Source: Streptococcus pseudopneumoniae (GTDB taxonomy: Bacteria; Bacillota; Bacilli; Lactobacillales; Streptococcaceae). Taken from it: a DNA stretch of 34,362 nucleotides. Shown in pieces: positions 23,321-32,985 of the stretch (positions are counted from its first letter, which is position 1; the number at the start of each line of letters is the position of its first letter). The DNA lies in assembly GCF_001068775.1 (NCBI RefSeq), contig NZ_JWAJ01000044.1, positions 1 through 34,362 of the forward strand. The letters run 5' to 3'. Under the pieces are notes generated by a model. The model was not told where the DNA came from. It ran no database searches and worked only from the letters and a program-made list of their open reading frames with translations. A program made the translations under genes and the position numbers.

Positions 23321-24214
23321 ATGCTCGAAGTAAGGAATCTAGAGAAAAGTTTTGGACCTAAGCAAGTTTTGTTTGGTGTTGACTTTCAAGCACGACCAGG
23401 GCGTATTTTGGGGCTGGTTGGGAAAAATGGAGCTGGGAAAACAACTATTTTTCACAGTATTTTGAAATTTTTAGACTATCAAGGGGAGATTGAGCTTGAT
23501 GGTCAAGATATTCGTCAGGAGACCTATGCTCGCATTGGTTATCTCCCTGAAGAACGTAGTCTTATGCCTAAATTGACAGTCCTTGAACAAGTTCGTTACT
23601 TGGCAACCCTAAAAGGCATGGACACCAAGGAAATCAAAGAAAAACTCCCTCAATGGATGGAAAAACTGGAAGTCAAGGGAAAACTGACGGACAAGATTAA
23701 GAGTCTCTCAAAAGGAAATCAACAGAAAATTCAACTGATCATTACTCTGATTCATGAGCCAGACTTGATTATCCTAGATGAGCCTTTTAGTGGCTTGGAT
23801 CCAGTCAATACCGAACTCCTTAAGCGGGTTATCTTGAAAGAAAAAGAACGTGGCGCGACTATTATCTTTTCTGACCATGTCATGACCAATGTCGAAGAAC
23901 TTTGTGATGATATCCTGATGATTCGTGATGGGCGTGTCGTCTTGCATGGACCGGTTCAAGAGGTTCGCAATCAATACGGGAAAACACGACTTTTTGTTTC
24001 AAGTGAACGAAGCAAGGAAGAACTGGAGAGTCTTCCTCATGTTAAACAGGTTAGCTTGACCAAGCAAGGTAGCTGGAAGTTGATCTTGGATGATGAAAGT
24101 GCAGGTAGAGAGCTCTTCCCAATCTTGACTCAAGGTCAATATATCGCGACTTTTGATCAACAAGCTCCAACAATCGATGAAATCTTTAAATTAGAATCAG
24201 GGGTGGAAGTATGA
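23321..24214 (+). CDS. ABC transporter ATPase (NatA-like)
   Basis: 297 residues from ATG 23321 (MLEVRNLEKSFGPKQ); the ATG three bases earlier is too close to GGAGG. Walker A is GKNGAGKTT at 34-42, the ABC signature LSKGNQQK near 129-136, and Walker B LIILDEPFSGLDP near 150. A C-terminal extension of about 80 residues follows, as in NatA-type ATPases of exporters. It powers the permease encoded next, whose start overlaps by four bases (ATGA). Possible cargo: sodium, antibiotics or peptides; not decided by sequence. Confidence 0.93.
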   Translation: MLEVRNLEKSFGPKQVLFGVDFQARPGRILGLVGKNGAGKTTIFHSILKFLDYQGEIELDGQDIRQETYARIGYLPEERSLMPKLTVLEQVRYLATLKGMDTKEIKEKLPQWMEKLEVKGKLTDKIKSLSKGNQQKIQLIITLIHEPDLIILDEPFSGLDPVNTELLKRVILKEKERGATIIFSDHVMTNVEELCDDILMIRDGRVVLHGPVQEVRNQYGKTRLFVSSERSKEELESLPHVKQVSLTKQGSWKLILDDESAGRELFPILTQGQYIATFDQQAPTIDEIFKLESGVEV

Positions 24215-25410
24215 GAAATATGTGGGTTGTAATCAAAGAAACCTATCTAAGACATGTCAAGTCGTGGAGTTTCTTCTTTATGGTGATTTCGCCTTTCCTC
24301 TTTTTAGGTCTATCTGGAGGAATTGGTGTTCTCCAAGGTTCTTCCTTGGCTCAAAATAGTAAAGTAGCAGTAGTTAGTTCTGTTCCTCTTGTTACAGAAG
24401 AACTTAAATCGACCAATGGTCTTAACTTTGACTATAAGGATGAAGCGAGTGCCCAAGAAGCCATCAAGGATGAAAAAATAAAAGGCTATCTAACTATTGA
24501 CCAGGAGAACAGTGTCCTCAAGGCAGTCTATCATGGTGAAACTTCACTAGAGAGTGGCATTAAGTTAGCAGTGACCGCTAAGTTGAATGAACTCCAATCC
24601 CAACTCAACCGTTCAGAAGCAAATTTGTCTCAGGAACAGGAAAAACGCTTGGCTCAAACGGTTCAATTTACAGAGCAGATTGATGAAGCCAAGGAAAATA
24701 AAAAGTTGGTTCAAACCTTTGCGGCTGCAGGACTGGGTTTCTTCCTCTATATGATTTTGATTACTTATGCTAGTGTCACTGCTCAAGAAGTAGCCAGCGA
24801 GAAAGGAACCAAAATCATGGAAGTGGTCTTCTCAAGCATTCGTGCTAGCCATTATTTCTACGCCCGCATGATTGCCTTACTTCTTGTGATTTTGACTCAT
24901 ATTGGTATTTATGTCGTTGGTGGTCTTGGAGCTATCTTATTCTTTAAGGATATGCCTATCTTGGCTAATTCAGGTATTCTAAACCACTTGGGAGAGGCCT
25001 TCTCGCTTAACACCTTATTATTTATCTTAGTCAGTCTCTTCATGTATGTAGTCTTGGCAGCCTTCTTAGGTTCTATGGTTTCCCGTCCTGAAGATGCAGG
25101 AAAGGCCTTATCACCATTGATGCTTTTGATAATAGCTGGTTTTGTTGGCGTTACTGCCCTAGGCGCTGCAGGAGACAATTTGATTTTGAAAATCGGTTCT
25201 TATATTCCTTTCATATCGACCTTCTTTATGCCTTTTAGAGCTATCAATGGCTACGCAAATAGTATAGAAGCGTGGATTTCGCTTATGATTACGATTGCTT
25301 TTGCGGTGACTGCAACCATCTTTATCGGACGGATGTATGCTAGTCTGGTCCTTCAAACGGATGATTTGGGGATCTGGAAAACCTTTAAACGAGCTTTAAG
25401 TTATAAATAA
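24211..25410 (+). CDS. ABC-2 type permease (NatB-like)
   Basis: 399 residues with the ABC-2 exporter plan: one helix near the N-terminus (FFFMVISPFLFLGLSGGIG, 27-47), an external domain of about 120 residues rich in coiled-coil-like Gln/Glu/Lys (QSQLNRSEANLSQEQEKRL), then five or six helices from residue ~175. TAQEVASEKGTKIMEVVFSS near 195 is the typical cytoplasmic coupling element of NatB/YhaP-like permeases. Translation is coupled to the ATPase by ATGA. It would form a two-gene heteromeric exporter in the membrane. Confidence 0.9.
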   Translation: MRNMWVVIKETYLRHVKSWSFFFMVISPFLFLGLSGGIGVLQGSSLAQNSKVAVVSSVPLVTEELKSTNGLNFDYKDEASAQEAIKDEKIKGYLTIDQENSVLKAVYHGETSLESGIKLAVTAKLNELQSQLNRSEANLSQEQEKRLAQTVQFTEQIDEAKENKKLVQTFAAAGLGFFLYMILITYASVTAQEVASEKGTKIMEVVFSSIRASHYFYARMIALLLVILTHIGIYVVGGLGAILFFKDMPILANSGILNHLGEAFSLNTLLFILVSLFMYVVLAAFLGSMVSRPEDAGKALSPLMLLIIAGFVGVTALGAAGDNLILKIGSYIPFISTFFMPFRAINGYANSIEAWISLMITIAFAVTATIFIGRMYASLVLQTDDLGIWKTFKRALSYK

Positions 25411-25445
25411 AGTATCGGACCTGTGAGTGTATCTCCCGGGTCTTT

Positions 25446-25560
25446 TATACTCTTCGAAAATCTCTTCAAACCACGTCAGCGTCCATCTGCAACCTCAAAA
25501 CAGTGTTTTGAGCATCCTGCGGCTAGTTTCCTAGTTTGCTCTTTGATTTTCATTGAGTAT
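25446..25560 (+). repeat. BOX element, boxA partly deleted and boxB missing
   Basis: The left part TATACTCTTCGAAAATC continues through CTTCAAACCACGTCAGCGTC, the start of boxA. The rest of boxA that normally follows (the BOX-PCR primer site reading GCCTTGCCGTAG) is gone. The sequence passes straight into boxC-like DNA with CCTCAAAACAGTGTTTTGAG, GGCTAGTTTCCTAG and the end CATTGAGTAT. BOX repeats are confined largely to pneumococcus and near relatives and form stable RNA hairpins that can alter expression of neighbours. Here it lies between the exporter and rpoE. No separate terminator is seen after the exporter, so the element may also serve there. Confidence 0.82.
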
Positions 25561-25600
25561 TAATTAGCTGAAATATTTCACATTTATTTCTCCTAAACCT

Positions 25601-25629
25601 TTGACTATTAGGCAAAATTATCGTACAAT
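25601..25629 (+). promoter_or_regulatory. Promoter of rpoE
   Basis: TTGACT (25601-25606), 17 bases, TACAAT (25624-25629). Confidence 0.75.
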
Positions 25630-25652
25630 AAAGAGTACATGATAAAATGAGA

Positions 25653-25672
25653 TCAGAGTTTATCCACTCTGA
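25653..25672 (+). other. Leader hairpin before rpoE
   Basis: TCAGAGT / ACTCTGA with a six-base loop, about 18 bases before the ribosome site of rpoE. No T-run; role unknown. Confidence 0.4.
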
Positions 25673-25702
25673 CGTTAGTAGTAAAAAATGAGGAGAAACG
25701 CT

Positions 25703-26278
25703 TTGGAATTAGAAGTATTTGCTGGGCAAGAAAAAAGTGAACTATCTATGATTGAGGTGGCTCGTGCCATCTTGGAACTCCGTGGTCGTGATCACGAAAT
25801 GCATTTTAGTGATTTGGTTAATGAAATCCAAAACTATCTCGGTACCTCTAATAGCGATATTCGTGAAGCTTTGCCTTTGTTCTATACAGAATTGAACTTT
25901 GACGGTAGCTTTATCTCTCTTGGAGATAACAAATGGGGCCTTCGTTCCTGGTATGGAGTGGATGAAATCGATGAGGAAATCATTGCTCTTGAAGAAAGTG
26001 ATGATGAAGAAGTAGCACCTAAGGCTAAGAAAAAACGTGTCAACGCCTTTATGGATGGTGATACAGATGCTATTGATTACAGTGCAGATGATCCAGAAGA
26101 TGAGGATGCATACGAAGAAGATCCAGCTCTTTCTTATGATGATGAAAATCCAGATGATGAGAAGAATGAAGTGGAAGCCTATGATGCTGAAATCAATGAA
26201 ATCGCCCCAGATGATCTAGATGAAGAAGTCGATCTTAATGAAGAGGACGACGAAGACTCTGAAGAAGAGGAAGAATAA
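25703..26278 (+). CDS. rpoE: RNA polymerase delta subunit
   Basis: 191 residues. The start is TTG 25703, giving [20 protein letters not shown], because AGGAG at 25691-25695 lies the right distance before it. An in-frame ATG at 25688 overlaps that site and would add RRNA-like residues not found in the family. The folded N-terminal HARE-HTH domain spans about 1-90 ([34 protein letters not shown]). The rest is an extremely acidic, disordered tail of Asp and Glu. Delta binds core RNA polymerase, helps recycling and improves selectivity for initiating nucleotides. Complete and typical. Confidence 0.95.
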   Translation: MELEVFAGQEKSELSMIEVARAILELRGRDHEMHFSDLVNEIQNYLGTSNSDIREALPLFYTELNFDGSFISLGDNKWGLRSWYGVDEIDEEIIALEESDDEEVAPKAKKKRVNAFMDGDTDAIDYSADDPEDEDAYEEDPALSYDDENPDDEKNEVEAYDAEINEIAPDDLDEEVDLNEEDDEDSEEEEE

Positions 26279-26287
26279 AAATAAAAA

Positions 26288-26345
26288 GGAGCTGGAACAG
26301 GTATCGGTCGCTTAAGTCTCGATTTCCTAGATCCAGCCTCTTTTT
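26288..26345 (+). terminator. Terminator after rpoE
   Basis: GCTGGA pairs with TCCAGC, with an inner ATCG / CGAT helix and outer AAAGG / CTCTTT pairing, ending in TTTTT. A longer, less perfect stem than others here. Confidence 0.7.
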
Positions 26346-26403
26346 ACTTTTTAGTTTGAATGAGTTATGCAAGATGGAATGCCAAGTCAACGATTTGTTC
26401 TAT

Positions 26404-26491
26404 TTGACAAAAGGTTCATTTTGAGGTAATATATTGTTCGGGCACCTCTTTTAGAGGTCGGAGCTCCCTAGTTATTAGGGAGCTATTTTTG
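26404..26491 (+). promoter_or_regulatory. pyrG promoter and GGGC (CTP-sensing) attenuator
   Basis: TTGACA (26404-26409), 17 bases, TAATAT (26427-26432), and seven bases later the transcript would start with GGGC (26440-26443). This is the arrangement known for pyrG of Bacillus subtilis and Lactococcus: at low CTP, polymerase stutters and adds extra G before the C, and the G-tract then pairs with the pyrimidine-rich 5' arm of the terminator. The terminator is present here as AGCTCCCTA / TAGGGAGCT (26462-26484) followed by ATTTTTG. A small ACCTC / GAGGT hairpin lies between. Low CTP should therefore raise pyrG expression. Mechanism inferred from close structural match. Confidence 0.85.
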
Positions 26492-26497
26492 TTTTTT

Positions 26498-26520
26498 CAA
26501 GAAGTTATCTTCTTGTATTT
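26498..26520 (+). terminator. Second hairpin in the pyrG leader
   Basis: CAAGAAG / CTTCTTG with a four-base loop, followed by TATTTT. Perhaps a weak second terminator. The remaining leader to 26629 holds no ORF that I support. Confidence 0.4.
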
Positions 26521-26617
26521 TGGTTGTGAATCTGGTGCAGTCGTCCCAGATTATTCTTATTAGTAGGGTCTTGTTTTCTATGTCCCCTCGTAGTTAACAA
26601 TGCCTTGAGCATTTTAG

Positions 26618-28237
<1,620 letters not shown>

Positions 28238-28244
28238 TCATGAT

Positions 28245-28276
28245 TAAACCTTTGAGAGTCATCTCAGAGGTTTTTC
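28245..28276 (+). terminator. Terminator after pyrG
   Basis: AAACCTTTGAGA pairs with TCTCAGAGGTTT, then TTTCC. One internal mismatch. Confidence 0.85.
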
Positions 28277-28298
28277 CTATATAAATTTAGGATATCTC

Positions 28299-28326
28299 TT
28301 GCAAAAAAATAACATAGTGATATAAT
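28299..28326 (+). promoter_or_regulatory. Promoter of the choline-binding protein gene
   Basis: TTGCAA (28299-28304), 16 bases, TATAAT (28321-28326) with TG one base before it. Transcript starts about 28333; the ribosome site AGGAGG follows. Confidence 0.78.
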
Positions 28327-28355
28327 TAACATGAATCAAAACAGGAGGAAATCTC

Positions 28356-29486
28356 ATGAAAAAAATTACACTATTTAGTTTATCATTGGCAGGTTTAGCT
28401 ATGCTGGCTCTCCCTCAATCTGCCAAGGCTTTTGAGCTACAAGAGGTATGGCGTATTAAGGGGGGTGTTCAATATCAAGATGGCAAAATTCTTCGATTTA
28501 ACAATGGCCATGACATAGATATCAAAGCCTTGGATTTGCCCAAAAACGAAAAAATTGAATGGAAAGTCACTTTAAATGGTCAAGACCAGACTGTCAATTT
28601 CCTAGCTCAAGAAGTGGATAGATCCAATATTGGTGAAGAAGGACGTTTCCTGAATTTCTACGTACCTTATGGCTACAGAGGAGATATCAAAGTAGAAGCC
28701 AAGAGTGGAAATGAAGTAAAGACCTGGTCCACTAAAGTAGTTGATGATGTATATAATGACGGTGGAAAGAGTGGTTACTTCCGTATTGACGAATCAAATA
28801 ATCAATACACCTATCTTGATACAAAATGGGATTATCAAACCAAGACCTACACTGCTACCTTACCAGAGACTGTCAATGGTCAAAAAGTCTATGCTTGGGA
28901 AGACTATGACAATGGTGAGTTAAAACTTACAAAACCAGAATCTATCAGTCATTACTATAAGGGGGGAGGAGCCTTCAGAGAACTTTATCCAATTGTAAAA
29001 GCAGAAAGCTGGTTAAAATCACATCAGAACTGGTATTATCAAAAACAAGGTCAATTAGTTCAAAATGCTTGGGTTAAGGACAATGGAAACTGGTATTTTA
29101 TGAATGACAAAGGAGTTATGTTTAATCAAACATGGCTCTATCAAGGTGGCAGTTGGTATGCCTTTAAGTCATCAGGAGCCATGATTTCAGCTGATTGGTT
29201 ATATGATAATGGGTCTTGGTATTACCTAAAAGACTCAGGTTCTATGGCAACAGGCTGGCTTAAAGATGGTGGCAGTTGGTATTACCTAAACAAGTCAGGT
29301 TCTATGGCGACAGGCTGGGTGAAAGATAATGGCTCATGGTATTATCTAAAAGATTCAGGTGCAATGGCAACAGGATGGGTCAAAGACAATGGTAAGTGGT
29401 ACTATCTGGCTTCATCTGGTAATATGCTTCGCAACACATACACACCAGATGGCTACTATGTAGATGGCAGTGGTGCTTGGAAATAA
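28356..29486 (+). CDS. Choline-binding surface protein with unrecognised N-terminal domain
   Basis: 376 residues. A signal peptide ends PQSAKA near residue 25. Residues about 26-215 form a domain that I do not recognise, probably beta-rich, with an Ig-like first half (WKVTLNGQDQTVNFLAQEVD) and a second part rich in Tyr/Asp (YLDTKWDYQTKTYTATLPE). From about residue 216 to the end there are seven to eight choline-binding repeats of about 20 residues, G-S-W-Y-Y-L-K-D-S-G-x-M-A-T-G-W, the last ones nearly identical at the DNA level. The repeats anchor the protein to phosphocholine on teichoic acids. No catalytic motif (amidase, lysozyme, CHAP) is seen, so an adhesion or binding role is more likely than lysis. 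Monocistronic. Confidence 0.9.
   Translation: MKKITLFSLSLAGLAMLALPQSAKAFELQEVWRIKGGVQYQDGKILRFNNGHDIDIKALDLPKNEKIEWKVTLNGQDQTVNFLAQEVDRSNIGEEGRFLNFYVPYGYRGDIKVEAKSGNEVKTWSTKVVDDVYNDGGKSGYFRIDESNNQYTYLDTKWDYQTKTYTATLPETVNGQKVYAWEDYDNGELKLTKPESISHYYKGGGAFRELYPIVKAESWLKSHQNWYYQKQGQLVQNAWVKDNGNWYFMNDKGVMFNQTWLYQGGSWYAFKSSGAMISADWLYDNGSWYYLKDSGSMATGWLKDGGSWYYLNKSGSMATGWVKDNGSWYYLKDSGAMATGWVKDNGKWYYLASSGNMLRNTYTPDGYYVDGSGAWK
29021..29440 (+). repeat. 60-bp coding repeats (choline-binding units)
   Basis: Repeating units of 60-66 bp encode the choline-binding motif; copies between about 29197 and 29420 are closest (GGTTCTATGGC-ACAGGCTGG core). They are coding and in frame, so they can gain or lose units by recombination without breaking the protein. 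Confidence 0.8.
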
Positions 29487-29496
29487 TCATGAAACA

Positions 29497-29532
29497 GAGA
29501 AAGTCTACTGAGAAGGTAGATTTTCTTTTTTT
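29497..29532 (+). terminator. Terminator after the choline-binding gene
   Basis: GAAAGTCTAC pairs with GTAGATTTTC around TGAGAAG (one mismatch), then CTTTTTTT. Confidence 0.82.
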
Positions 29533-29533
29533 C

Positions 29534-29553
29534 ATTTTCATAATTATGAAAAT
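29534..29553. promoter_or_regulatory. Perfect 20-bp palindrome, possible operator
   Basis: ATTTTCATAATTATGAAAAT reads the same on both strands and ends two bases before the weak -35 (TGGAAA, 29555-29560) of the methyltransferase gene. It could be a binding site for a dimeric regulator. No protein is identified. Confidence 0.5.
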
Positions 29554-29575
29554 CTGGAAAAAGGGCACTATTTTT

Positions 29576-29583
29576 GATAAAAT
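29576..29583 (+). promoter_or_regulatory. -10 box of the methyltransferase gene (leaderless?)
   Basis: TTTTGATAAAAT contains an extended -10 (TG-A-TAAAAT, -10 proper 29578-29583). The start codon follows six bases later, where transcription would begin, and there is no ribosome site before it. Confidence 0.5.
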
Positions 29584-29589
29584 AGAATT

Positions 29590-30543
29590 ATGGATTTTGA
29601 AAAAATTGAACAAGCATATACTTATTTACTAGAAAACGTCCAAATCATTCAAAACGATTTGGCGACAAATTTTTACGATGCCTTGATTGAACAAAATGGA
29701 ATCTATCTGGATGGTCAGACAAATCTGGAAGATGTCAAGAAAAATAATCAAGCATTAAAACGATTGGCTCTTCGAAAAGAAGAGTGGTTACGAACCTACC
29801 AATTCTTGTTAATGAAGGCAGCGCAAACGGAACCTCTTCAGGCCAACCACCAGTTTACACCAGATGCGATTGGACACTTGATGATTTTTCTGATGGAGCA
29901 ATTGTGGCCTGCTAAAGATCTAAGTCTACTAGAATTGGGCTCTGGGATGGGAATTCTGGGTGCTAGCTTCTTAACGTCCATGAACAAAAAGGTAGATTAC
30001 CTTGGGATTGAGCTAGATGACCTCTTGATTGATCTAGCTGCAAGTATGGCTGAAGTTATGGATCTGCAAATGGGCTTTATCCAAGGAGATGCAGTACGTC
30101 CACAAGTGTTAAAAGAGAGTGATATTATCGTGAGCGACCTCCCGATTGGCTACTACCCAGACGATCAGATTGCCTCACGTTATCAAGTGGCAGCAAAGGA
30201 TGAACATACTTATGCTCATCATCTATTAATGGAGCAATCTCTCAAGTATCTTAAGACGGGAGGCTATGCTATTTTCCTTGCTCCAACAGATCTTTTGATG
30301 AGTCCTCAGAGCGACATCTTGAAAGGATGGTTAACTGAACAGGCTCAACTAGTAGCTATCGTAGCTTTACCAGAGGATCTCTTCGCTCAAGGAGCCCAGT
30401 CTAAGACCATTTTTGTTCTACAAAAGCAAGCGATAGAAGGCCTTGAACCATTCGTCTATCCACTTGCTAGTCTTCGTGATCCTGAAATTTTGTTGGAATT
30501 TAAGGAAAATTTTCAAAATTGGTGTCAAGAACATGAAATCTAG
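29590..30543 (+). CDS. Class I SAM-dependent DNA-methyltransferase-like protein (ComYH-like)
   Basis: 317 residues. An all-helical N-terminal part (1-95) precedes a Rossmann methyltransferase fold. The SAM motif is LLELGSGMGILGASF near 117-131, followed by an acidic strand end (GIELDDLLIDLA) and, in place of the NPPY motif, SDLPIGYYPDD near 182. This is the protein that in pneumococcus and S. mutans lies at the end of the comG/comY pilus operon just before ackA. Here ackA still follows but the pilus genes are not upstream; a choline-binding gene is. Target of methylation unknown. The start has no visible ribosome site and may be leaderless. Confidence 0.83.
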   Translation: MDFEKIEQAYTYLLENVQIIQNDLATNFYDALIEQNGIYLDGQTNLEDVKKNNQALKRLALRKEEWLRTYQFLLMKAAQTEPLQANHQFTPDAIGHLMIFLMEQLWPAKDLSLLELGSGMGILGASFLTSMNKKVDYLGIELDDLLIDLAASMAEVMDLQMGFIQGDAVRPQVLKESDIIVSDLPIGYYPDDQIASRYQVAAKDEHTYAHHLLMEQSLKYLKTGGYAIFLAPTDLLMSPQSDILKGWLTEQAQLVAIVALPEDLFAQGAQSKTIFVLQKQAIEGLEPFVYPLASLRDPEILLEFKENFQNWCQEHEI

Positions 30544-30553
30544 TATAAATTTT

Positions 30554-30578
30554 GATATAATAGTTGAAAACGCTTAAA
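30554..30578 (+). promoter_or_regulatory. ackA: ackA promoter overlapped by a cre site
   Basis: TGATATAAT (30553-30561) is an extended -10. TGAAAACGCTTAAA (30565-30578) matches the CcpA cre consensus at 13 of 14 positions and covers the expected start point (about 30568). That position predicts repression by CcpA rather than the activation known for ackA in Bacillus subtilis, where the site is upstream of the promoter. Confidence 0.68.
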
Positions 30579-30591
30579 AAGGGGAAACATT

Positions 30592-31782
30592 ATGACAAAA
30601 ACCATTGCAATTAACGCTGGAAGCTCAAGTTTGAAATGGCAACTCTATCAAATGCCAGAAGAAAAAGTATTAGCAAAAGGGTTGATTGAACGAATTGGAT
30701 TGAAAGATTCTATTTCTACAGTTAAATTTGATGGTCGTTCAGAACAACAAGTCCTTGACATTGACAACCATACTTTGGCAGTTAAGATTTTGCTTGATGA
30801 CTTGATTCGTTTTGATATTATTAAATCTTATGATGAAATTACTGGTGTTGGACACCGTGTCGTTGCAGGTGGAGAGTACTTCAAAGAGTCTACAGTCGTT
30901 GAAGGCGATGTAATTGAAAAAGTTGAAGAGTTAGGTCTTCTTGCTCCATTACACAACCCTGCAAATGCTGCGGGTATTCGCGCCTTCAAGGAGTTATTGC
31001 CAGATATTACGAGTGTCGTTGTTTTTGATACTTCCTTCCATACAAGTATTCCAGAGAAAGCTTATCGCTACCCTCTACCAACAAAATATTACACAGAAAA
31101 CAAAGTTCGTAAGTACGGAGCCCATGGAACTAGCCATCAGTATGTTGCTCAAGAAGCAGCAAAACTCTTGGGACGCCCACTTGAAGAGTTGAAATTGATT
31201 ACCTGTCACATCGGTAATGGTGCTTCTATTACAGCTGTTAAGGGTGGGAAATCTGTTGATACCTCAATGGGATTCACTCCACTTGGTGGTGTAATGATGG
31301 GAACTCGTACAGGGGATATTGACCCAGCCATCATTCCTTATTTAATGCAATATACAGAGGACTTTAACAAGCCTGAGGACATCAGTCGTATTCTCAATCG
31401 TGAGTCAGGATTGATGGGTGTTTCTGGTAAATCTAGTGACATGCGTGATGTAATTGCTGCTATGGAGGCAGGAGATCACGATGCCACTTTGGCTTATGAA
31501 ATGTATGTTGACCGTATCCAAAAACATATTGGTCAATACCTTGCAGTCCTAAATGGAGCAGATGCTATTATTTTCACAGCAGGTATCGGTGAAAATTCTA
31601 CTAATGTACGTGAAGATGTTATTTCAGGGATTTCTTGGTTTGGTTGCGATGTAGATCCAGAGAAAAATGTATTTGGTGCGACTGGAGATATTTCGACAGA
31701 TGCAGCAAGTGTACGTGTACTGGTAATTCCAACGGACGAGGAATTGGTCATTGCACGTGACGTTGAACGTTTGAAAAAATAA
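30592..31782 (+). CDS. ackA: Acetate kinase
   Basis: 396 residues, full length. It converts acetyl phosphate and ADP to acetate and ATP in the cytoplasm, the energy-yielding end of the pyruvate oxidase/Pta pathway. Family signatures are clear: [13 protein letters not shown] at 7-19, [11 protein letters not shown] near 88, [20 protein letters not shown] near 145-165 (catalytic Asp), [20 protein letters not shown] near 208, and TAGIGENS near 325. AAAGGGG precedes ATG 30592. It lies 48 bases after the methyltransferase, with its own promoter, so partial cotranscription is possible. Confidence 0.97.
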   Translation: MTKTIAINAGSSSLKWQLYQMPEEKVLAKGLIERIGLKDSISTVKFDGRSEQQVLDIDNHTLAVKILLDDLIRFDIIKSYDEITGVGHRVVAGGEYFKESTVVEGDVIEKVEELGLLAPLHNPANAAGIRAFKELLPDITSVVVFDTSFHTSIPEKAYRYPLPTKYYTENKVRKYGAHGTSHQYVAQEAAKLLGRPLEELKLITCHIGNGASITAVKGGKSVDTSMGFTPLGGVMMGTRTGDIDPAIIPYLMQYTEDFNKPEDISRILNRESGLMGVSGKSSDMRDVIAAMEAGDHDATLAYEMYVDRIQKHIGQYLAVLNGADAIIFTAGIGENSTNVREDVISGISWFGCDVDPEKNVFGATGDISTDAASVRVLVIPTDEELVIARDVERLKK

Positions 31783-31790
31783 CAGATGAA

Positions 31791-31828
31791 AAAAATCGAC
31801 CTTCAATAAGAAAGGTCGATTTTTTTTG
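31791..31828. terminator. Bidirectional terminator between ackA and birA
   Basis: AAATCGACCTT / AAGGTCGATTT with runs of A on the left and T on the right, serving both convergent genes. Confidence 0.9.
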
Positions 31829-31839
31829 ATCTGGTAGAA

Positions 31840-32775
31840 CTACCATTTAGTTAGGGAAACTTCACCGCTATGGAGCCATATTTTTTCACCAGTAGGCAAT
31901 TCTATTTGTAATTGTCCTTGGTCAGAAATGTCGCATGCTTTTCCTGTGATAGTTTGGTGATCTTGCTTAAAGGAGACTTCTTTTCCTAAAACGATTGAGC
32001 GTTTTTTATAGAGATAGAGGAGTTCATCGGCTTCTGTTTCGTAGAAACATTTCCAGATTTCAGCAATCAATTCATTGCGAGTAATGGGAGCATTTTGAGA
32101 AAATAAGCTTCCAGCTTTAGTTTGTAGATTCTTGGGAAATTCAGCGATAGAAAAGTTGATCCCGACCCCAATGATAACATCTGTAACGAGTCCAGTTTCG
32201 ATAGAGGTAATGGCTTCTGTTAGAATACCAGCAATCTTTTTCTGGTTCAGATAAATGTCATTGACCCACTTGATATTCACATCAATCAAACTAAGATTCT
32301 TGATAGCCTTGTAGATAGCCCCAGCTGCTAGAAGTGTATAGGCGGGAAGCTTCTGGTAAGGGAGATTGGGTTGTAGGTGAAGGGACATGTAAATTCCCCC
32401 CTTATCTGGAGAAAAATAGGGACGTTGAAAACGGCCACGCCCCATGGTTTGACTAGTGGAAAGGTAGAGCCTATCTCCTTTTGCCCCAGCTTCCATAGCC
32501 TCTTTAGCATCGGTTTGGGTAGATTTTGTTGAGGGTTTAAACAGGACAGTAATGGGACTATTCGATTCGATTTCCTGAGGTAAGATAAGATCACCGTCAA
32601 TAAGTTTATACCCACGATTTTTGATACTGTAAATCTTCAGTCCCTCTTGCTGGAGACGTTGAATCGCCTTCCATACTGAAGTTCGAGATAGTTTTAATCT
32701 CTCAGCTATTTTTTCTCCACTTAGATAATCAGTTTCCGTAGCTAGTATTTTATAGACTTCTTGGTAGGATTTCAT
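31840..32775 (-). CDS. birA: Biotin ligase / biotin repressor BirA
   Basis: 311 residues. The N-terminal winged helix (YLSGEKIAERLKLSRTSVWK, about 18-37) makes it the bifunctional type that also represses biotin genes. The ligase core has GRGRFQRPYFSPDKGGIYMS near 112-131 (biotinyl-AMP loop) and KWVNDIYLNQKKIAGILTEA near 168-187, with a C-terminal SH3-like cap (GKACDISDQGQLQIELPTGE). It attaches biotin to acetyl-CoA carboxylase carrier protein. GAAAGGG precedes ATG 32775, and an extended -10 (TGGTACAAT on the minus strand, 32813-32805) lies upstream. Confidence 0.94.
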   Translation of the reverse strand: MKSYQEVYKILATETDYLSGEKIAERLKLSRTSVWKAIQRLQQEGLKIYSIKNRGYKLIDGDLILPQEIESNSPITVLFKPSTKSTQTDAKEAMEAGAKGDRLYLSTSQTMGRGRFQRPYFSPDKGGIYMSLHLQPNLPYQKLPAYTLLAAGAIYKAIKNLSLIDVNIKWVNDIYLNQKKIAGILTEAITSIETGLVTDVIIGVGINFSIAEFPKNLQTKAGSLFSQNAPITRNELIAEIWKCFYETEADELLYLYKKRSIVLGKEVSFKQDHQTITGKACDISDQGQLQIELPTGEKIWLHSGEVSLTKW

Positions 32776-32904
32776 GCTAGACCCTTTCTGGAATAATTAG
32801 ATTTATTGTACCATATTTTTAAAAAAGGGATAGCGATTTTCAAGTAATCTTAGCTAACTATAAAATTTTACCCAGTTTTAGTTAGGAGTATAGAGGCAAA
32901 GAGG

Positions 32905-32933
32905 TTTTCAAATCTCTTGAAAAATGGTAAAAT
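32905..32933 (+). promoter_or_regulatory. Promoter of the O-antigen-ligase-type gene
   Basis: TTTTCA (32905-32910), 17 bases, TAAAAT (32928-32933) with TG one base before it (TGGTAAAAT). Confidence 0.65.
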
Positions 32934-32985
32934 GTTTTAATAACTTATTTATCTGAATGTGATATTCAGAAGGAAAGGATCTGTT

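Noticed and set aside
24909..25356. Antisense ORFs under the NatB-like gene
   Set aside because: No start signals or recognisable protein features.
29021..29440. Repeats considered as CRISPR or intergenic satellite
   Set aside because: The units are adjacent without spacers, in frame and encode choline-binding motifs.
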